Notes: generated from the sequence alone by a model not told the origin. A stretch of 23,912 bases of DNA from CAYFJO01 sp964343305 (GCA_964343305.1 CAYFJO010000140.1:1-23912); one strand, 5' to 3'; shown: positions 14,469-23,255, counted from the first letter of the stretch. Translations and numbers: made by a program.

Positions 14469-15014
14469 ATGATGAAAGGCCGCGAAATCGTAATCGGAGT
14501 CACCGGTGGCATCGCCGCTTACAAAACAGCGGCGTTGGTCAGCAAGCTGGTTCAATCCGGCGCGGATGTCACGGTTGCGATGACCACTGCCGCTCAGAAA
14601 TTCGTCGGTCCAACAACCTTTGCGGCGCTCACCGGACGCCCGGTTGCCACGGCGGTCTTTGACGAAGGCCATTATCCGGTTGGTGCACACATTGAACTTG
14701 TTGAGCGCGCCGAGTTGCTTTGTGTCGCGCCTGCGACGGCCGATTTCATGGCGCGGATCGCGAACGGGTTTGCCGACGACTTGCTGAGCACGCTGTACCT
14801 TTCGTTCACTCGCACCGTGCTGCTTGCACCAGCAATGAATTGCAAAATGTGGGAGAAGTCGTCGGTGCAAAGAAACGTTGCCCAGCTCCGCGAGGATGGA
14901 GTTCAGTTTGTCGATCCGGGTGAAGGTTGGCTGAGTTGCCGCAAGAAAGGCGTCGGTCGAATGGCGGAGCCCGATGAAATCCTGACGGCGATTGGGCAGC
15001 TATTGTCCAACTGA
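14469..15014 (+). CDS. coaC: Phosphopantothenoylcysteine decarboxylase (stand-alone CoaC)
   Basis: The 181-residue flavoprotein would decarboxylate 4'-phosphopantothenoylcysteine in coenzyme A synthesis, using FMN. Motifs present are VTGGIAAYK (11-19), HIELVERAELLCVAPATADF with the catalytic His at 74, APAMNCKMW with Asn124, and WLSCRKKGVGRMAEP with Cys157, the residues of the known CoaC active site. In most bacteria CoaC is the N-terminal half of a bifunctional CoaBC of about 400 residues; here a stop codon and a new start separate the halves. ATG 14469 or the next codon ATG 14472 may be used. Confidence 0.93.
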   Translation: MMKGREIVIGVTGGIAAYKTAALVSKLVQSGADVTVAMTTAAQKFVGPTTFAALTGRPVATAVFDEGHYPVGAHIELVERAELLCVAPATADFMARIANGFADDLLSTLYLSFTRTVLLAPAMNCKMWEKSSVQRNVAQLREDGVQFVDPGEGWLSCRKKGVGRMAEPDEILTAIGQLLSN

Positions 15015-15020
15015 CCTCGT

Positions 15021-15662
15021 ATGGCACGAATTCTTATCACTTCCGGCCCGACGCGCCAGTATCTCGATCCGGTTCGCTATTTGACCAACGCATCGAGTGG
15101 ACGTATGGGCAGTTGTCTTGCTGCCGCGGCCATCGGGGCTGGTCACGAAGTGGTGATTGTCAGCGGGCCGGTCGAAGTGGAATACCCGGCGGGCGCGACG
15201 GTGATTGACGTAACTTCCACCGAGGAGATGCTGGAGAGAAGCCGCGAAGCCTTCGCAAATTGCGACGGTCTGATCGGAGCGGCCGCCCCTTGCGACTATC
15301 GACCGGTCAAAGTGGCATCCAACAAAATCGCCAAAACCGGCGAACCGCTTTCACTTCACCTGATCGAAACACCGGACGTCGTGGCGACACTCGGCGCGGA
15401 AAAACGGCCGGATCAGTGGATGGTTGGTTTCGCGCTCGAAACCGAGGACCAAAGATTTCGCGCCCTGACAAAGCTCGAAAAAAAGAGCTGCGATCTGATG
15501 GTGCTGAATGGCCCGGAGGCGATGAACTCGTTGGAAAACTTCGTCGAAATCATCGATCCCAACGGGGAGGTGATCGAAACGATCGATGGCACGAAAGAAT
15601 TCGTCGGGAAAGAGATCCTGACTGTGATTCAGCGGCGACTGGTGGAAAGACCCCGAAAATAG
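15021..15662 (+). CDS. coaB: Phosphopantothenate-cysteine ligase (stand-alone CoaB)
   Basis: The 213-residue protein is the ligase that joins cysteine to 4'-phosphopantothenate, the step before CoaC. It begins with LITSGPTRQYLDPVRYLTNA and SSGRMG, then has AAAPCDYRP (87-95), a KIAK equivalent of the KxKK loop (102-105), LIETPDVVATLG, VGFALETED and CDLMVLNG, all family motifs. The order is coaC then coaB with a 6-bp gap, as in the fused enzyme, so the pair looks like a split CoaBC. It is the last gene of the cluster; no strong terminator follows directly. Confidence 0.93.
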   Translation: MARILITSGPTRQYLDPVRYLTNASSGRMGSCLAAAAIGAGHEVVIVSGPVEVEYPAGATVIDVTSTEEMLERSREAFANCDGLIGAAAPCDYRPVKVASNKIAKTGEPLSLHLIETPDVVATLGAEKRPDQWMVGFALETEDQRFRALTKLEKKSCDLMVLNGPEAMNSLENFVEIIDPNGEVIETIDGTKEFVGKEILTVIQRRLVERPRK

Positions 15663-15976
15663 AGTTCCGGTCGCGCCAGGACTGGATTATCGATCGCAAC
15701 GAGGGTAAATAGGGAACTCCGTCGCGTCCCATTGCATCTCAACGGCAGCTACCCGGATTATTCATGAACCGCCGTCCAAACGACGTAATGTTCTCTGTGA
15801 AAAGGAGTTGCGGCTATCTTGCCTAAAACACCGCGCAAATTCGAATCCACACTAACCCGACGCGCAAGCGAGGGGCGACATTCAAGACCTCTCGCTTGCG
15901 CGTCGGGTTAGTGAATAATCCACGCTAGTCTTTCCAACATTTCCAATCTAATCAGACCCGATCAGGCAGAATCATT
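15663..15976. other. Gene-free gap between coaB and the macroglobulin gene
   Basis: The 314-bp gap has no convincing gene. It contains a 23-bp inverted repeat at 15850-15913 (listed separately). An AAGGAG near 15800 is followed by a TTG at 15819 that opens only a 30-codon frame through the repeat, probably spurious. Any promoter of the macroglobulin gene must lie here, but I see no clear one. Confidence 0.6.
15850..15913. repeat. Perfect 23-bp inverted repeat, possible terminator or dispersed palindrome
   Basis: The arms 15850-15872 (CACTAACCCGACGCGC...) and 15891-15913 (...GCGCGTCGGGTTAGTG) are exact complements around an 18-nt loop. It lies 188 bp after coaB and 63 bp before the macroglobulin start. 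The stem is GC-rich and followed by AATAAT, not a T-run. Its length and perfection suggest a dispersed repeat; it could also stop transcripts leaving the housekeeping cluster. Confidence 0.75.
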
Positions 15977-18900
15977 ATGAAACGCTTCCATTCCATGGCC
16001 GCTGGCCACCTTCTTCTTTTGGTCGCCTCGCTCATTTGCCTCCACGACGACGCCGTAGCACAGTCGATCGAACGAGACCGAGCCACCGCGGACAAGTTGT
16101 ACAACGACGGCAATTGGAAAGATGCTTACGACATCTTCCACAAGATTTGCCTGAACAAAGACAATTCGGAACGTAAGGTTGCCCAGGATTTGGTCAAAGC
16201 GGTGCAGTGTCTGAATTACTTGGGACGACAAAAGGAATTCGACGCCCTGTTGGAAAACACCGTCGAAGCCCACAGCAAAAAGTGGCGAGTATTGCAGGCG
16301 GTTGCGAATCAATATCTGGTGGCCAACCAGCATCAACACTACGGCTACATAATCTCCGGCAAGTTCGAGCGTGGAGAACATCGTGGGGGCGGGCGTGTGG
16401 CCAATTCGTTGGAACGAGACCGGATTCGGGCCTTGCAGCTTCTGACGATGGCCATGCCGTTGGCCAACAAAGACGAAAACAAAAGCGAAGTCGCATCCTT
16501 CTACATGAGCGTCGCGAACAACTTGCTTTACAACCGCGGCTATTACGAAGCATGGCGGCTGCAGTACAAGTCGAAGCTGGACGAGTTGCCCGACTACGAC
16601 GACGGGTACCCTTATTTTCGCAATTGGTCGGGAGCGCCAGTCGATGCAAACGGCGAGCCGATCTACCACGCGATTGGCGGTTCGTGGGACGGGGCCCAAA
16701 CGGATGGCGAGCGTTGGCGGTGGTGCCTAGTCCAAGCGTTGGAATTCGACCCGAACAGACGCAACCAAATTCGTTGGCAACTCGCTCAATTCGGCCAACA
16801 GCAGTTCGGTGTCCAAACAATGCAACACTACGGCTATGGACGTCATTTCGCGGGACGGGCCGACGTGGACGATGGCACGGAAGATGAAAGCGGCACGTAC
16901 GACCTTCACACGTTGAAAGAGAACGAAACGATCGCCCGGCTGGCCACCGGAATCAAACGATTCGAGCTGCCCGACGACTACAATTTCATCAAGATCTATC
17001 AGGCGATCGCCGTCGACCCGAAGACCGGCAATGGGGAAAACTCGCTGAACGCGCTGGCCAACGTGTTCCTCAATCGGCGTCAGTATGTCACCGCCGCGGA
17101 CTATTGGCGCAAGAGCATGGACGCTTATGGAAACGCGAGTTGGAAGCAAGAACAACTCAAGCAAATTGTCGGCAACTGGGGCGCGTTCGAAGCCACCAGC
17201 ACTCAGCCGGCCGATCAAGGCGCGACGGTCGAGTACCGCTTCCGCAACGGCAAGAGCGTCCGCTTTACGGCTCACGAAATCAAAGTCAGCCAGTTGCTGG
17301 ACGACGTCAAAGCCTATCTGAAGAGCGATCCCCAAAAACTCAATTGGCAACAGGCGCAAATCTCCAACATTGGCTGGCGGCTGATCAACGATGCCAAACG
17401 AAACGAAAAATACATCGGCGATCAAGTGGCGACCTGGAAACTGGATCTCAAGCCACGCAAGAACCACTACGACCGGCGCATCACGGTTACCACGCCGCTT
17501 CAGAAATCCGGTGCCTACCTGCTGACGGCCAAGATGAACGACGGCAACACTTGCAAGATCATTCTTTGGGTATCGGACACGGCGATCGTCAAGAAGCAAC
17601 TGCCCAACAGGGCACTTTACTTCGTCTGTGACGCGGCGACTGGCAAACCGATCGAACGCGCCAACTTGGAATTCTTCGGCTGGTACCAAAAGCACATTCG
17701 CGGCAATCAATACCAGATTGTCACAGCCAACTTTGCCGAAGTGACAGACAAAGATGGCCAGATCCAGCCGGATCCCCGCGACTTGCAATCGGGCAACTAC
17801 CAATGGCTGATCACCGCCCGCGACAAAAAAGGCCGGTTCGCATTTCACGGGTTTTCGCACGTGTGGTACGGCCAGCGTCACGATCCGGAATACAACCAAA
17901 CCAAGTCGTTCGTCATCACCGACCGGCCGGTTTATCGTCCGGGACAGAAGGTCCATTTCAAGGCCTGGGTTCGCCACGCTCAGTATGACAAGGACGATGT
18001 ATCCCAGTATGCGAACAAGTCGATCAGTGTGTGGCTGGACGACCCGAAGGGCAATCGGGCCTTGAGCGTCACGAAAAAGGCAGACCAGTTTGGCGGCATC
18101 GTTGGTGAATATGAAATCCCAGCCGACGCGACGCTGGGCCAATATCACGTTGGCACCAACTGGGGCGGAGTACATTTCCGCGTCGAGGAATACAAAAAAC
18201 CCGAATTTGAAGTCTCGATCGAAGCACCAACCGAGCCGGTGATGCTGGGTGAAAAGATCACGGCGACGATCAACGCCAAATACTACTTCGGATCGCCGGT
18301 GACCAAAGCGACGGTCAAATACAAGATCGTGCGAAACGACCATTCCAATGACTGGTATCCGTACATGCATTGGGACTGGTGCTATGGGCCAGGGTACTGG
18401 TGGTTCTGCTACGACTATCCTTGGTATCCGGGCTGGTCTGAGTGGGTCGGATGCATGCGACCGATTCCGTGGTGGTGGGGATATCACAATCCCAATCCGC
18501 CGGAAGTCGTCGCCGAGCGCGAAGTCGAAATCGGCGAGGACGGCGTTGTCGAGGTCGAAATCGACACGGCGTTGGCCAAGGAACTGCACGGCAACAAGAA
18601 CCACAAGTACACGATCACAGCCGAAGTGCGTGACGAGTCGCGACGCACGATTGTAGGCACAGGCGATGTGCTGGTCGCGCGAAAACCGTTCAAAGTATTC
18701 ACGTGGGTCGATCAGGGCTATTACCGTGTTGGCGACGTGATCCGTGCCGACTTTAAGGCCCAAACACTCGACAAGAAGCCGGTCGGAGGCAGCGGGTTGT
18801 TGACTCTGTACAAAGTCACTTACGGCAAAAAGAACCAACCCGTCGAAACGGCTGTCCGCCGCTGGGATGTCGAAACGAACGTCGAAGGCACAGCGTTTCA

Positions 18901-21900
18901 ACAGATCATCGCATCGGCCAAGGGCCAATACCGTTTGTCCTATGATTTGACCGACAAGAAGGGACACACGGTCGAAGGCGGTTATCTGTTCACGATCATT
19001 GGTGACGGTTTCAACGGCGCGGACTATCGATTCAATCGCATCGAATTGATTCCCGACCAGCGTTCGTACGCACCTGGCGACAAAGTCCGGCTGCAGATCA
19101 ACACCGAACAAGTCGACAGCACGGTGTTGTTGTTCGTGCGTCCCACGAACGGGGTCTACCTTCCGCCCAAAACGATTCGCATCAAAGGCAAGAGCACCGT
19201 CGAGCAAATCGCCATCGTCAAGAAAGATATGCCCAACTTTTTCGTCGAGGCGGTCACGGTGTCCGGCAGCAAAGTGCATGCGGATACGAAAGAGATTGTG
19301 GTCCCGCCCGAAAAACGCGTGCTCAACGTTGCCGTTTCACCCAGCGAGGAGGCATACAAGCCCGGCCAAAAGGCGAAGGTGAAAATTCGACTGACCGATC
19401 ACCAAGGCGAAAACTACTCGGGTTCGACCGTTGTCGCGATTTACGACAAGAGCGTGGAGTACATCTCCGGCGGCTCGAACATCGGCGACATCAAAGAGTA
19501 TTTCTGGAAATGGCGACGGCACCACAATCCCAGCCAAGAGACCAGCCTCACGCGTTGGTTCGGAAATCTCGTGCCCAACGGCCAGACGGCGATGGGCTAT
19601 CTCGGCGTTTTCGGCGCATCGGTGGCTGAAGAATTCGACAACTTTACCGACGATGATGGGGCGGAGGATGCGTCTGTCGCGAACACAGCCGATTTTGCGC
19701 CGGCAAACCAATCCAAATCGGTGATGCGACAATCGGCAGCGGCGCCACAACCCAGTGTAGCAATGCAAGGCGGTGGCATGGGTGGTTTCCAGCAGGAGGC
19801 ATCTAGAGACGAGAAACAAGCGGGCTACAACACATCGCATGCCAGTGGCGCGGCCGCGGAACTCGTCGAGCCCGAAGTCCGCAGCAATTTCGCTGACACA
19901 GCACTGTGGGTCGGCTCGCTGATGACCGACAAGAATGGCGAAGCCGAAGTCGAATTGGAAATGCCAGAGAATCTTACGACCTGGAAAATCAAAGTCTGGG
20001 GCATGGGGCACGGCACGCGTGTGGGTGCGGGCGAAACCGAAGTCGTCACGCGCAAGGATTTGATCATCCGTCTGCAAGCACCGCGCTTCTTCGTCCAGAA
20101 AGATGAGGTCGTGCTGTCGGCCAACGTGCACAACTATTTGAAGGAAGAAAAAGAAGTCACGGTATCCATAGAACTGCCCGACGAGTTGTTGGTGACGATG
20201 GACGGCGTGAGGCCGACCGTCAAAGTCAAAGTTCCTGCGGACGGCGAGACCCGAGTCGATTGGCGCGTCAAGGTTTTGGACGAAGGCCAAGCCACCGTTC
20301 GCATGAAAGCACTCACCGACGAAGAGTCGGACGCAATGGAGATGAAGTTCCCGTGCTACATCCACGGCATGCTCAAGATGGAAGCGTGGGCCGGCACGGT
20401 TCGTCCCGAAGACGAGTCGGCCAAAGTCACGATCAGCGTTCCCGCCGAGCGCCGCGTCGACGACAGCGTGCTCGAGATCCGTTACTCGCCGACGTTGGCC
20501 GCCGCGATGATCGACGCTCTGCCGTACCTGGCCGACTATCCCTACGGTTGCACCGAGCAAACGCTCAACCGGTTTTTACCGACCGCGATCACGCAAAAGA
20601 CCCTGCTCAACATGAATCTCGATCTGAAAACGATCAAAGAAAAACGGACGAACCTCAACGCCCAAGAAATCGGCGACGACCGCGAGCGGGCCAAGCAGTG
20701 GAATAAATACAACAACGCGGTGTTCGACGAAAAGGAACTCGAACGCATGGTCAAGAAAGGCGTCCAGCGTCTGACCGACATGCAGTTGAGCGACGGCGGT
20801 TGGGGTTGGTTCAGCGGCTATGGCGAACAGAGTTGGCCGCACACTACCGCGGTTGTCGTGCACGGTCTACAAATCGCTAAAGAGAACGATGTCCCACTCG
20901 TCCCCGGCATGCTCGACCGCGGCATCCAGTGGCTCAAGCGATATCAAGAAAAGCAGACCGCGATGATTCGCAATGCGCCAGACCGGACCGACCCTTGGAA
21001 ATCGAGCGCCGACAACATCGACGCCCTGGTGCACATGATCCTGATCGACGCCGGCATCGACAACGAGGAAATGAGAGGTTACCTGTACCGCGACCGTAAG
21101 AACCTGGCGGTTTATTCGAAAGCGATGTTCGGCCTCGCGCTGTACAAAGTCGAAGACCAAGAGAAGCTCGACATGATCATGAAGAACATCGAGCAATTCC
21201 TGATTCAGGACGAAGAAAACGAGACCGCGTATTTGCAATTGCCGGGCGATCAATACTGGTGGTATTGGTACGGCAGCGAAACCGAAGCGAACGCCTACTA
21301 CCTGAAGCTGCTCGCCCGCACGGATCCCGACGGCCAGCGTGCTCCGCGCCTGGTCAAGTATTTGCTCAACAACCGCAAACACGCCACCTACTGGCGCTCG
21401 ACCCGCGACACGGCCGTCTGCGTCGAAGCCTTCGCCGACTACATCCGAGCGACCGGCGAAGACAAACCCGACATGTTCGTAGAAATCTGGATGGACGGCG
21501 AGAAAAAGAAGGAAGTAGAAATCACCGCCGAAAACCTGTTCGACTTCGACAACAAGTTCGTCCTGACAGGCAAGGACGTCGCCGACGGCGAACACACTAT
21601 AGAAATCCGCCGCCGAGGCGGCGGCCCCGTCTATTTCAACTCCTACCTAACCAACTTCACTTTGGAAGACATGATCACCAAGGCCGGCCTGGAAATCAAA
21701 GTCACCCGCAAGTTTTACAAACTAGAACGAGTGGATAAAGAGGTCCCCGTCTCCGGCTCGCGCGGCCAAGTGATCAACCAAAAAGTAGAAAAATACGAAC
21801 GCAAACCCATCGCGAACCTAGCCACCCTAAAAAGCGGCGACCTGGTAGAAGTAGAACTCTCCATCGAAAGCAAAAACGACTACGAATACATCCTATTCGA

Positions 21901-22162
21901 GGACATGAAAGCAGCAGGCTTCGAAAGCGTCGAAGTCCGCAGCGGCTACAACGGCAACGACATGGGAGCCTACGCCGAATTCCGAGACAACCGAGTAAGC
22001 TTCTTCGTCAGAAGACTAGCGCGCGGCAACCACAGCATAAGCTACCGCCTGCGAGCCGAAATCCCCGGCAAATTCAGCGCGCTCCCCGCCAAAGCCTACG
22101 CCATGTACGCCCCCGAACTAAAAGGCAACTCGGATGAGATGAAGCTGAAGATCGAGGATTGA
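15977..22162 (+). CDS. Secreted alpha-2-macroglobulin-like protein with thioester motif
   Basis: The 2061-residue product has a signal peptide (about 1-29, ending DAVAQ) and no lipobox. Residues about 30-400 look helical and TPR-like. MG-type beta domains follow, with MG2 around FVITDRPVYRPGQKVHFKAW and KVFTWVDQGYYRVGDVI. A flexible Ala/Gln/Gly/Met segment (about 1218-1298) sits where the bait region belongs. The A2M domain is at FADTALWVGSLMTDKNG. YPYGCTEQTLNRF has Cys1525 and Gln1528, the thioester pair. A helical TED (to about 1830) and a C-terminal receptor-binding-like domain ending near KAYAMYAPELKG follow. Bacterial relatives trap proteases in the periplasm. A Trp/Tyr-rich insert (793-834) and a codon switch near the 3' end are odd. 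No pbpC neighbour is seen. The ribosome site is weak. Confidence 0.9.
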   Translation: MKRFHSMAAGHLLLLVASLICLHDDAVAQSIERDRATADKLYNDGNWKDAYDIFHKICLNKDNSERKVAQDLVKAVQCLNYLGRQKEFDALLENTVEAHSKKWRVLQAVANQYLVANQHQHYGYIISGKFERGEHRGGGRVANSLERDRIRALQLLTMAMPLANKDENKSEVASFYMSVANNLLYNRGYYEAWRLQYKSKLDELPDYDDGYPYFRNWSGAPVDANGEPIYHAIGGSWDGAQTDGERWRWCLVQALEFDPNRRNQIRWQLAQFGQQQFGVQTMQHYGYGRHFAGRADVDDGTEDESGTYDLHTLKENETIARLATGIKRFELPDDYNFIKIYQAIAVDPKTGNGENSLNALANVFLNRRQYVTAADYWRKSMDAYGNASWKQEQLKQIVGNWGAFEATSTQPADQGATVEYRFRNGKSVRFTAHEIKVSQLLDDVKAYLKSDPQKLNWQQAQISNIGWRLINDAKRNEKYIGDQVATWKLDLKPRKNHYDRRITVTTPLQKSGAYLLTAKMNDGNTCKIILWVSDTAIVKKQLPNRALYFVCDAATGKPIERANLEFFGWYQKHIRGNQYQIVTANFAEVTDKDGQIQPDPRDLQSGNYQWLITARDKKGRFAFHGFSHVWYGQRHDPEYNQTKSFVITDRPVYRPGQKVHFKAWVRHAQYDKDDVSQYANKSISVWLDDPKGNRALSVTKKADQFGGIVGEYEIPADATLGQYHVGTNWGGVHFRVEEYKKPEFEVSIEAPTEPVMLGEKITATINAKYYFGSPVTKATVKYKIVRNDHSNDWYPYMHWDWCYGPGYWWFCYDYPWYPGWSEWVGCMRPIPWWWGYHNPNPPEVVAEREVEIGEDGVVEVEIDTALAKELHGNKNHKYTITAEVRDESRRTIVGTGDVLVARKPFKVFTWVDQGYYRVGDVIRADFKAQTLDKKPVGGSGLLTLYKVTYGKKNQPVETAVRRWDVETNVEGTAFQQIIASAKGQYRLSYDLTDKKGHTVEGGYLFTIIGDGFNGADYRFNRIELIPDQRSYAPGDKVRLQINTEQVDSTVLLFVRPTNGVYLPPKTIRIKGKSTVEQIAIVKKDMPNFFVEAVTVSGSKVHADTKEIVVPPEKRVLNVAVSPSEEAYKPGQKAKVKIRLTDHQGENYSGSTVVAIYDKSVEYISGGSNIGDIKEYFWKWRRHHNPSQETSLTRWFGNLVPNGQTAMGYLGVFGASVAEEFDNFTDDDGAEDASVANTADFAPANQSKSVMRQSAAAPQPSVAMQGGGMGGFQQEASRDEKQAGYNTSHASGAAAELVEPEVRSNFADTALWVGSLMTDKNGEAEVELEMPENLTTWKIKVWGMGHGTRVGAGETEVVTRKDLIIRLQAPRFFVQKDEVVLSANVHNYLKEEKEVTVSIELPDELLVTMDGVRPTVKVKVPADGETRVDWRVKVLDEGQATVRMKALTDEESDAMEMKFPCYIHGMLKMEAWAGTVRPEDESAKVTISVPAERRVDDSVLEIRYSPTLAAAMIDALPYLADYPYGCTEQTLNRFLPTAITQKTLLNMNLDLKTIKEKRTNLNAQEIGDDRERAKQWNKYNNAVFDEKELERMVKKGVQRLTDMQLSDGGWGWFSGYGEQSWPHTTAVVVHGLQIAKENDVPLVPGMLDRGIQWLKRYQEKQTAMIRNAPDRTDPWKSSADNIDALVHMILIDAGIDNEEMRGYLYRDRKNLAVYSKAMFGLALYKVEDQEKLDMIMKNIEQFLIQDEENETAYLQLPGDQYWWYWYGSETEANAYYLKLLARTDPDGQRAPRLVKYLLNNRKHATYWRSTRDTAVCVEAFADYIRATGEDKPDMFVEIWMDGEKKKEVEITAENLFDFDNKFVLTGKDVADGEHTIEIRRRGGGPVYFNSYLTNFTLEDMITKAGLEIKVTRKFYKLERVDKEVPVSGSRGQVINQKVEKYERKPIANLATLKSGDLVEVELSIESKNDYEYILFEDMKAAGFESVEVRSGYNGNDMGAYAEFRDNRVSFFVRRLARGNHSISYRLRAEIPGKFSALPAKAYAMYAPELKGNSDEMKLKIED

Positions 22163-22265
22163 GAGTCTTGGGCAGTGTACGCTCTGCATGGCGAATCAAT
22201 TTCATGATTCGATTTAGATCAACGATCGGACGAATTTTTACGTCGTGTACGCCATCTACGCTTGC

Positions 22266-22496
22266 TTAGCGAGCTCGACCTTCCCACTCATTTCGAGTCA
22301 TTATCTCAATTTTGTCAATATCGGGATATTCGTACACATGCAATCTTGAGGTTGAGTGATCAAAAAAATGATTTACCATGTGGGCACGCAATCCTCTCGT
22401 ACCAACGACATGTTTCTCAATTCTGACTTTCGGTGATTCGGATGGATTCAGAATCGCTACGTCAAATCTATTTCCATTCACGAGTTTATGATCCAT
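22266..22496 (-). CDS. Small hypothetical protein
   Basis: The 76-residue protein is not one I recognise. It is polar and charged, with no signal peptide or membrane span; a segment near RLHVYEYPDIDKIEI looks like a beta strand. The case for a real gene is its excellent ribosome site, AAAGGAG with 8 nt to the ATG, and a sequence that is AT-richer than the flanking genes with sensible composition. It is on the opposite strand to the macroglobulin gene and converges with it, 103 bp from its end. Confidence 0.55.
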   Translation of the reverse strand: MDHKLVNGNRFDVAILNPSESPKVRIEKHVVGTRGLRAHMVNHFFDHSTSRLHVYEYPDIDKIEIMTRNEWEGRAR

Positions 22497-22504
22497 GCTT
22501 AAAT

Positions 22505-22509
22505 CTCCT
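22505..22509 (-). promoter_or_regulatory. Strong Shine-Dalgarno before the small hypothetical gene
   Basis: On the minus strand AGGAG is followed by an 8-nt spacer and ATG at 22496. It is the main support for calling this short frame a gene. Confidence 0.6.
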
Positions 22510-22650
22510 TTACAACTAAAAAATCATCGCTGATTAATTAATTGTTGTTATTGGCGGGAATTGTGCAAGGGAGATTCGCACTTGTGATTATTTGTGTGGC
22601 ACTGGATGTTTGCCACTGGCTCCGTCGTTGCTTTCGGAGGAAGGAGACTG

Positions 22651-22690
22651 GGGGGACAATGACAGGACAGGTCCGCCTGTCCCCCTTTTC
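22651..22690 (+). terminator. Nested hairpin with T-run
   Basis: GGACAGG (22665-22671) pairs with CCTGTCC (22676-22682) around a 4-nt loop. Alternatively GGGGGACA (22651-22658) pairs with TGTCCCCC (22678-22685). TTTT follows on the plus strand. No plus-strand gene lies just upstream, so it may be a dispersed palindrome that happens to look like a terminator, or it may act on minus-strand transcripts from 22710. Confidence 0.45.
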
Positions 22691-22709
22691 ATTGATCTTC
22701 TTTCTTAGG

Positions 22710-23255
22710 TCATTTTTGAGTTATGGCCTTGAAGGAAGGAACAATCATCAGTGCGATCATTGACTTACTGACGACTTTGCTGGTTTCTAGAATTGCAGTT
22801 GGCAGTTGCGATTCGGGCAAATCACTTAGGAATGTTTCGACAAGATGACCCGCGCCAGTGACCGCGAGAGAATCCACTCCTCCCCCCATGACAGAAGAGC
22901 AGGAAGAGAACTTGACAAGGCGTTCGTTGCACAGCGTCTCAAAATATAATCCGCGTTGTTTGGATGTAGATCCAAAGTGTCGCTGGTTCGCGAAGCATTC
23001 TTGAGCGGTGTCCACCACGGAATTCATGATTTGTGAGCGTACGGGATCACCGAACGTACCAAACGCGAGCCGGTCAGCATACGCGATTAGGAAAATGAGA
23101 AACTCGGCAAAAAGGGCAGCCTGAGTGCGGTCGTCGAGCTCGCGACGCCATGCATCTTGGAAACTGACAGACTCCATAACCGCTGCCTGAACTAGCAAAG
23201 GACCAAGTTTATCACTTATCTCTTGCGGTGATGGCTTCTTTCTGAATAGTCGCAT
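22710..23255 (-). CDS. Hypothetical protein
   Basis: The 181-residue protein is not one I recognise. I chose ATG 23255 (MRLFRKKPSPQEISDKLG) because GGAGAAGGA lies directly upstream; in-frame codons at 23306 and 23270 are alternatives. It is mostly helical by eye, with a basic N-terminus, a hydrophobic stretch (FAEFLIFLIAYADRLAF, about 50-66) that could be a buried helix or a weak membrane segment, and a Ser/Cys/Gly-rich part (SSCSSVMGGGVDSL) in the second half. It lies upstream of the small hypothetical gene on the same strand, 213 bp apart with a hairpin between, so they are probably not co-transcribed. Confidence 0.6.
   Translation of the reverse strand: MRLFRKKPSPQEISDKLGPLLVQAAVMESVSFQDAWRRELDDRTQAALFAEFLIFLIAYADRLAFGTFGDPVRSQIMNSVVDTAQECFANQRHFGSTSKQRGLYFETLCNERLVKFSSCSSVMGGGVDSLAVTGAGHLVETFLSDLPESQLPTAILETSKVVSKSMIALMIVPSFKAITQK

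Noticed and set aside
15819..15911. 30-codon frame from TTG after an AAGGAG
   Set aside because: Most of it is translated from the 23-bp inverted repeat, the spacing to the ribosome site is long, and there is no recognisable product.
16727..19279. 850-codon open frame on the minus strand
   Set aside because: It is antisense to the macroglobulin gene and arises from that gene's codon bias; the plus frame has clear family motifs.
19337..20560. 407-codon minus-strand frame
   Set aside because: Antisense shadow of the macroglobulin gene; no recognisable protein features.
22542..22763. 73-codon plus-strand frame
   Set aside because: It runs through the palindromic hairpin at 22651-22690 and into the 3' end of the minus-strand gene; no ribosome site.
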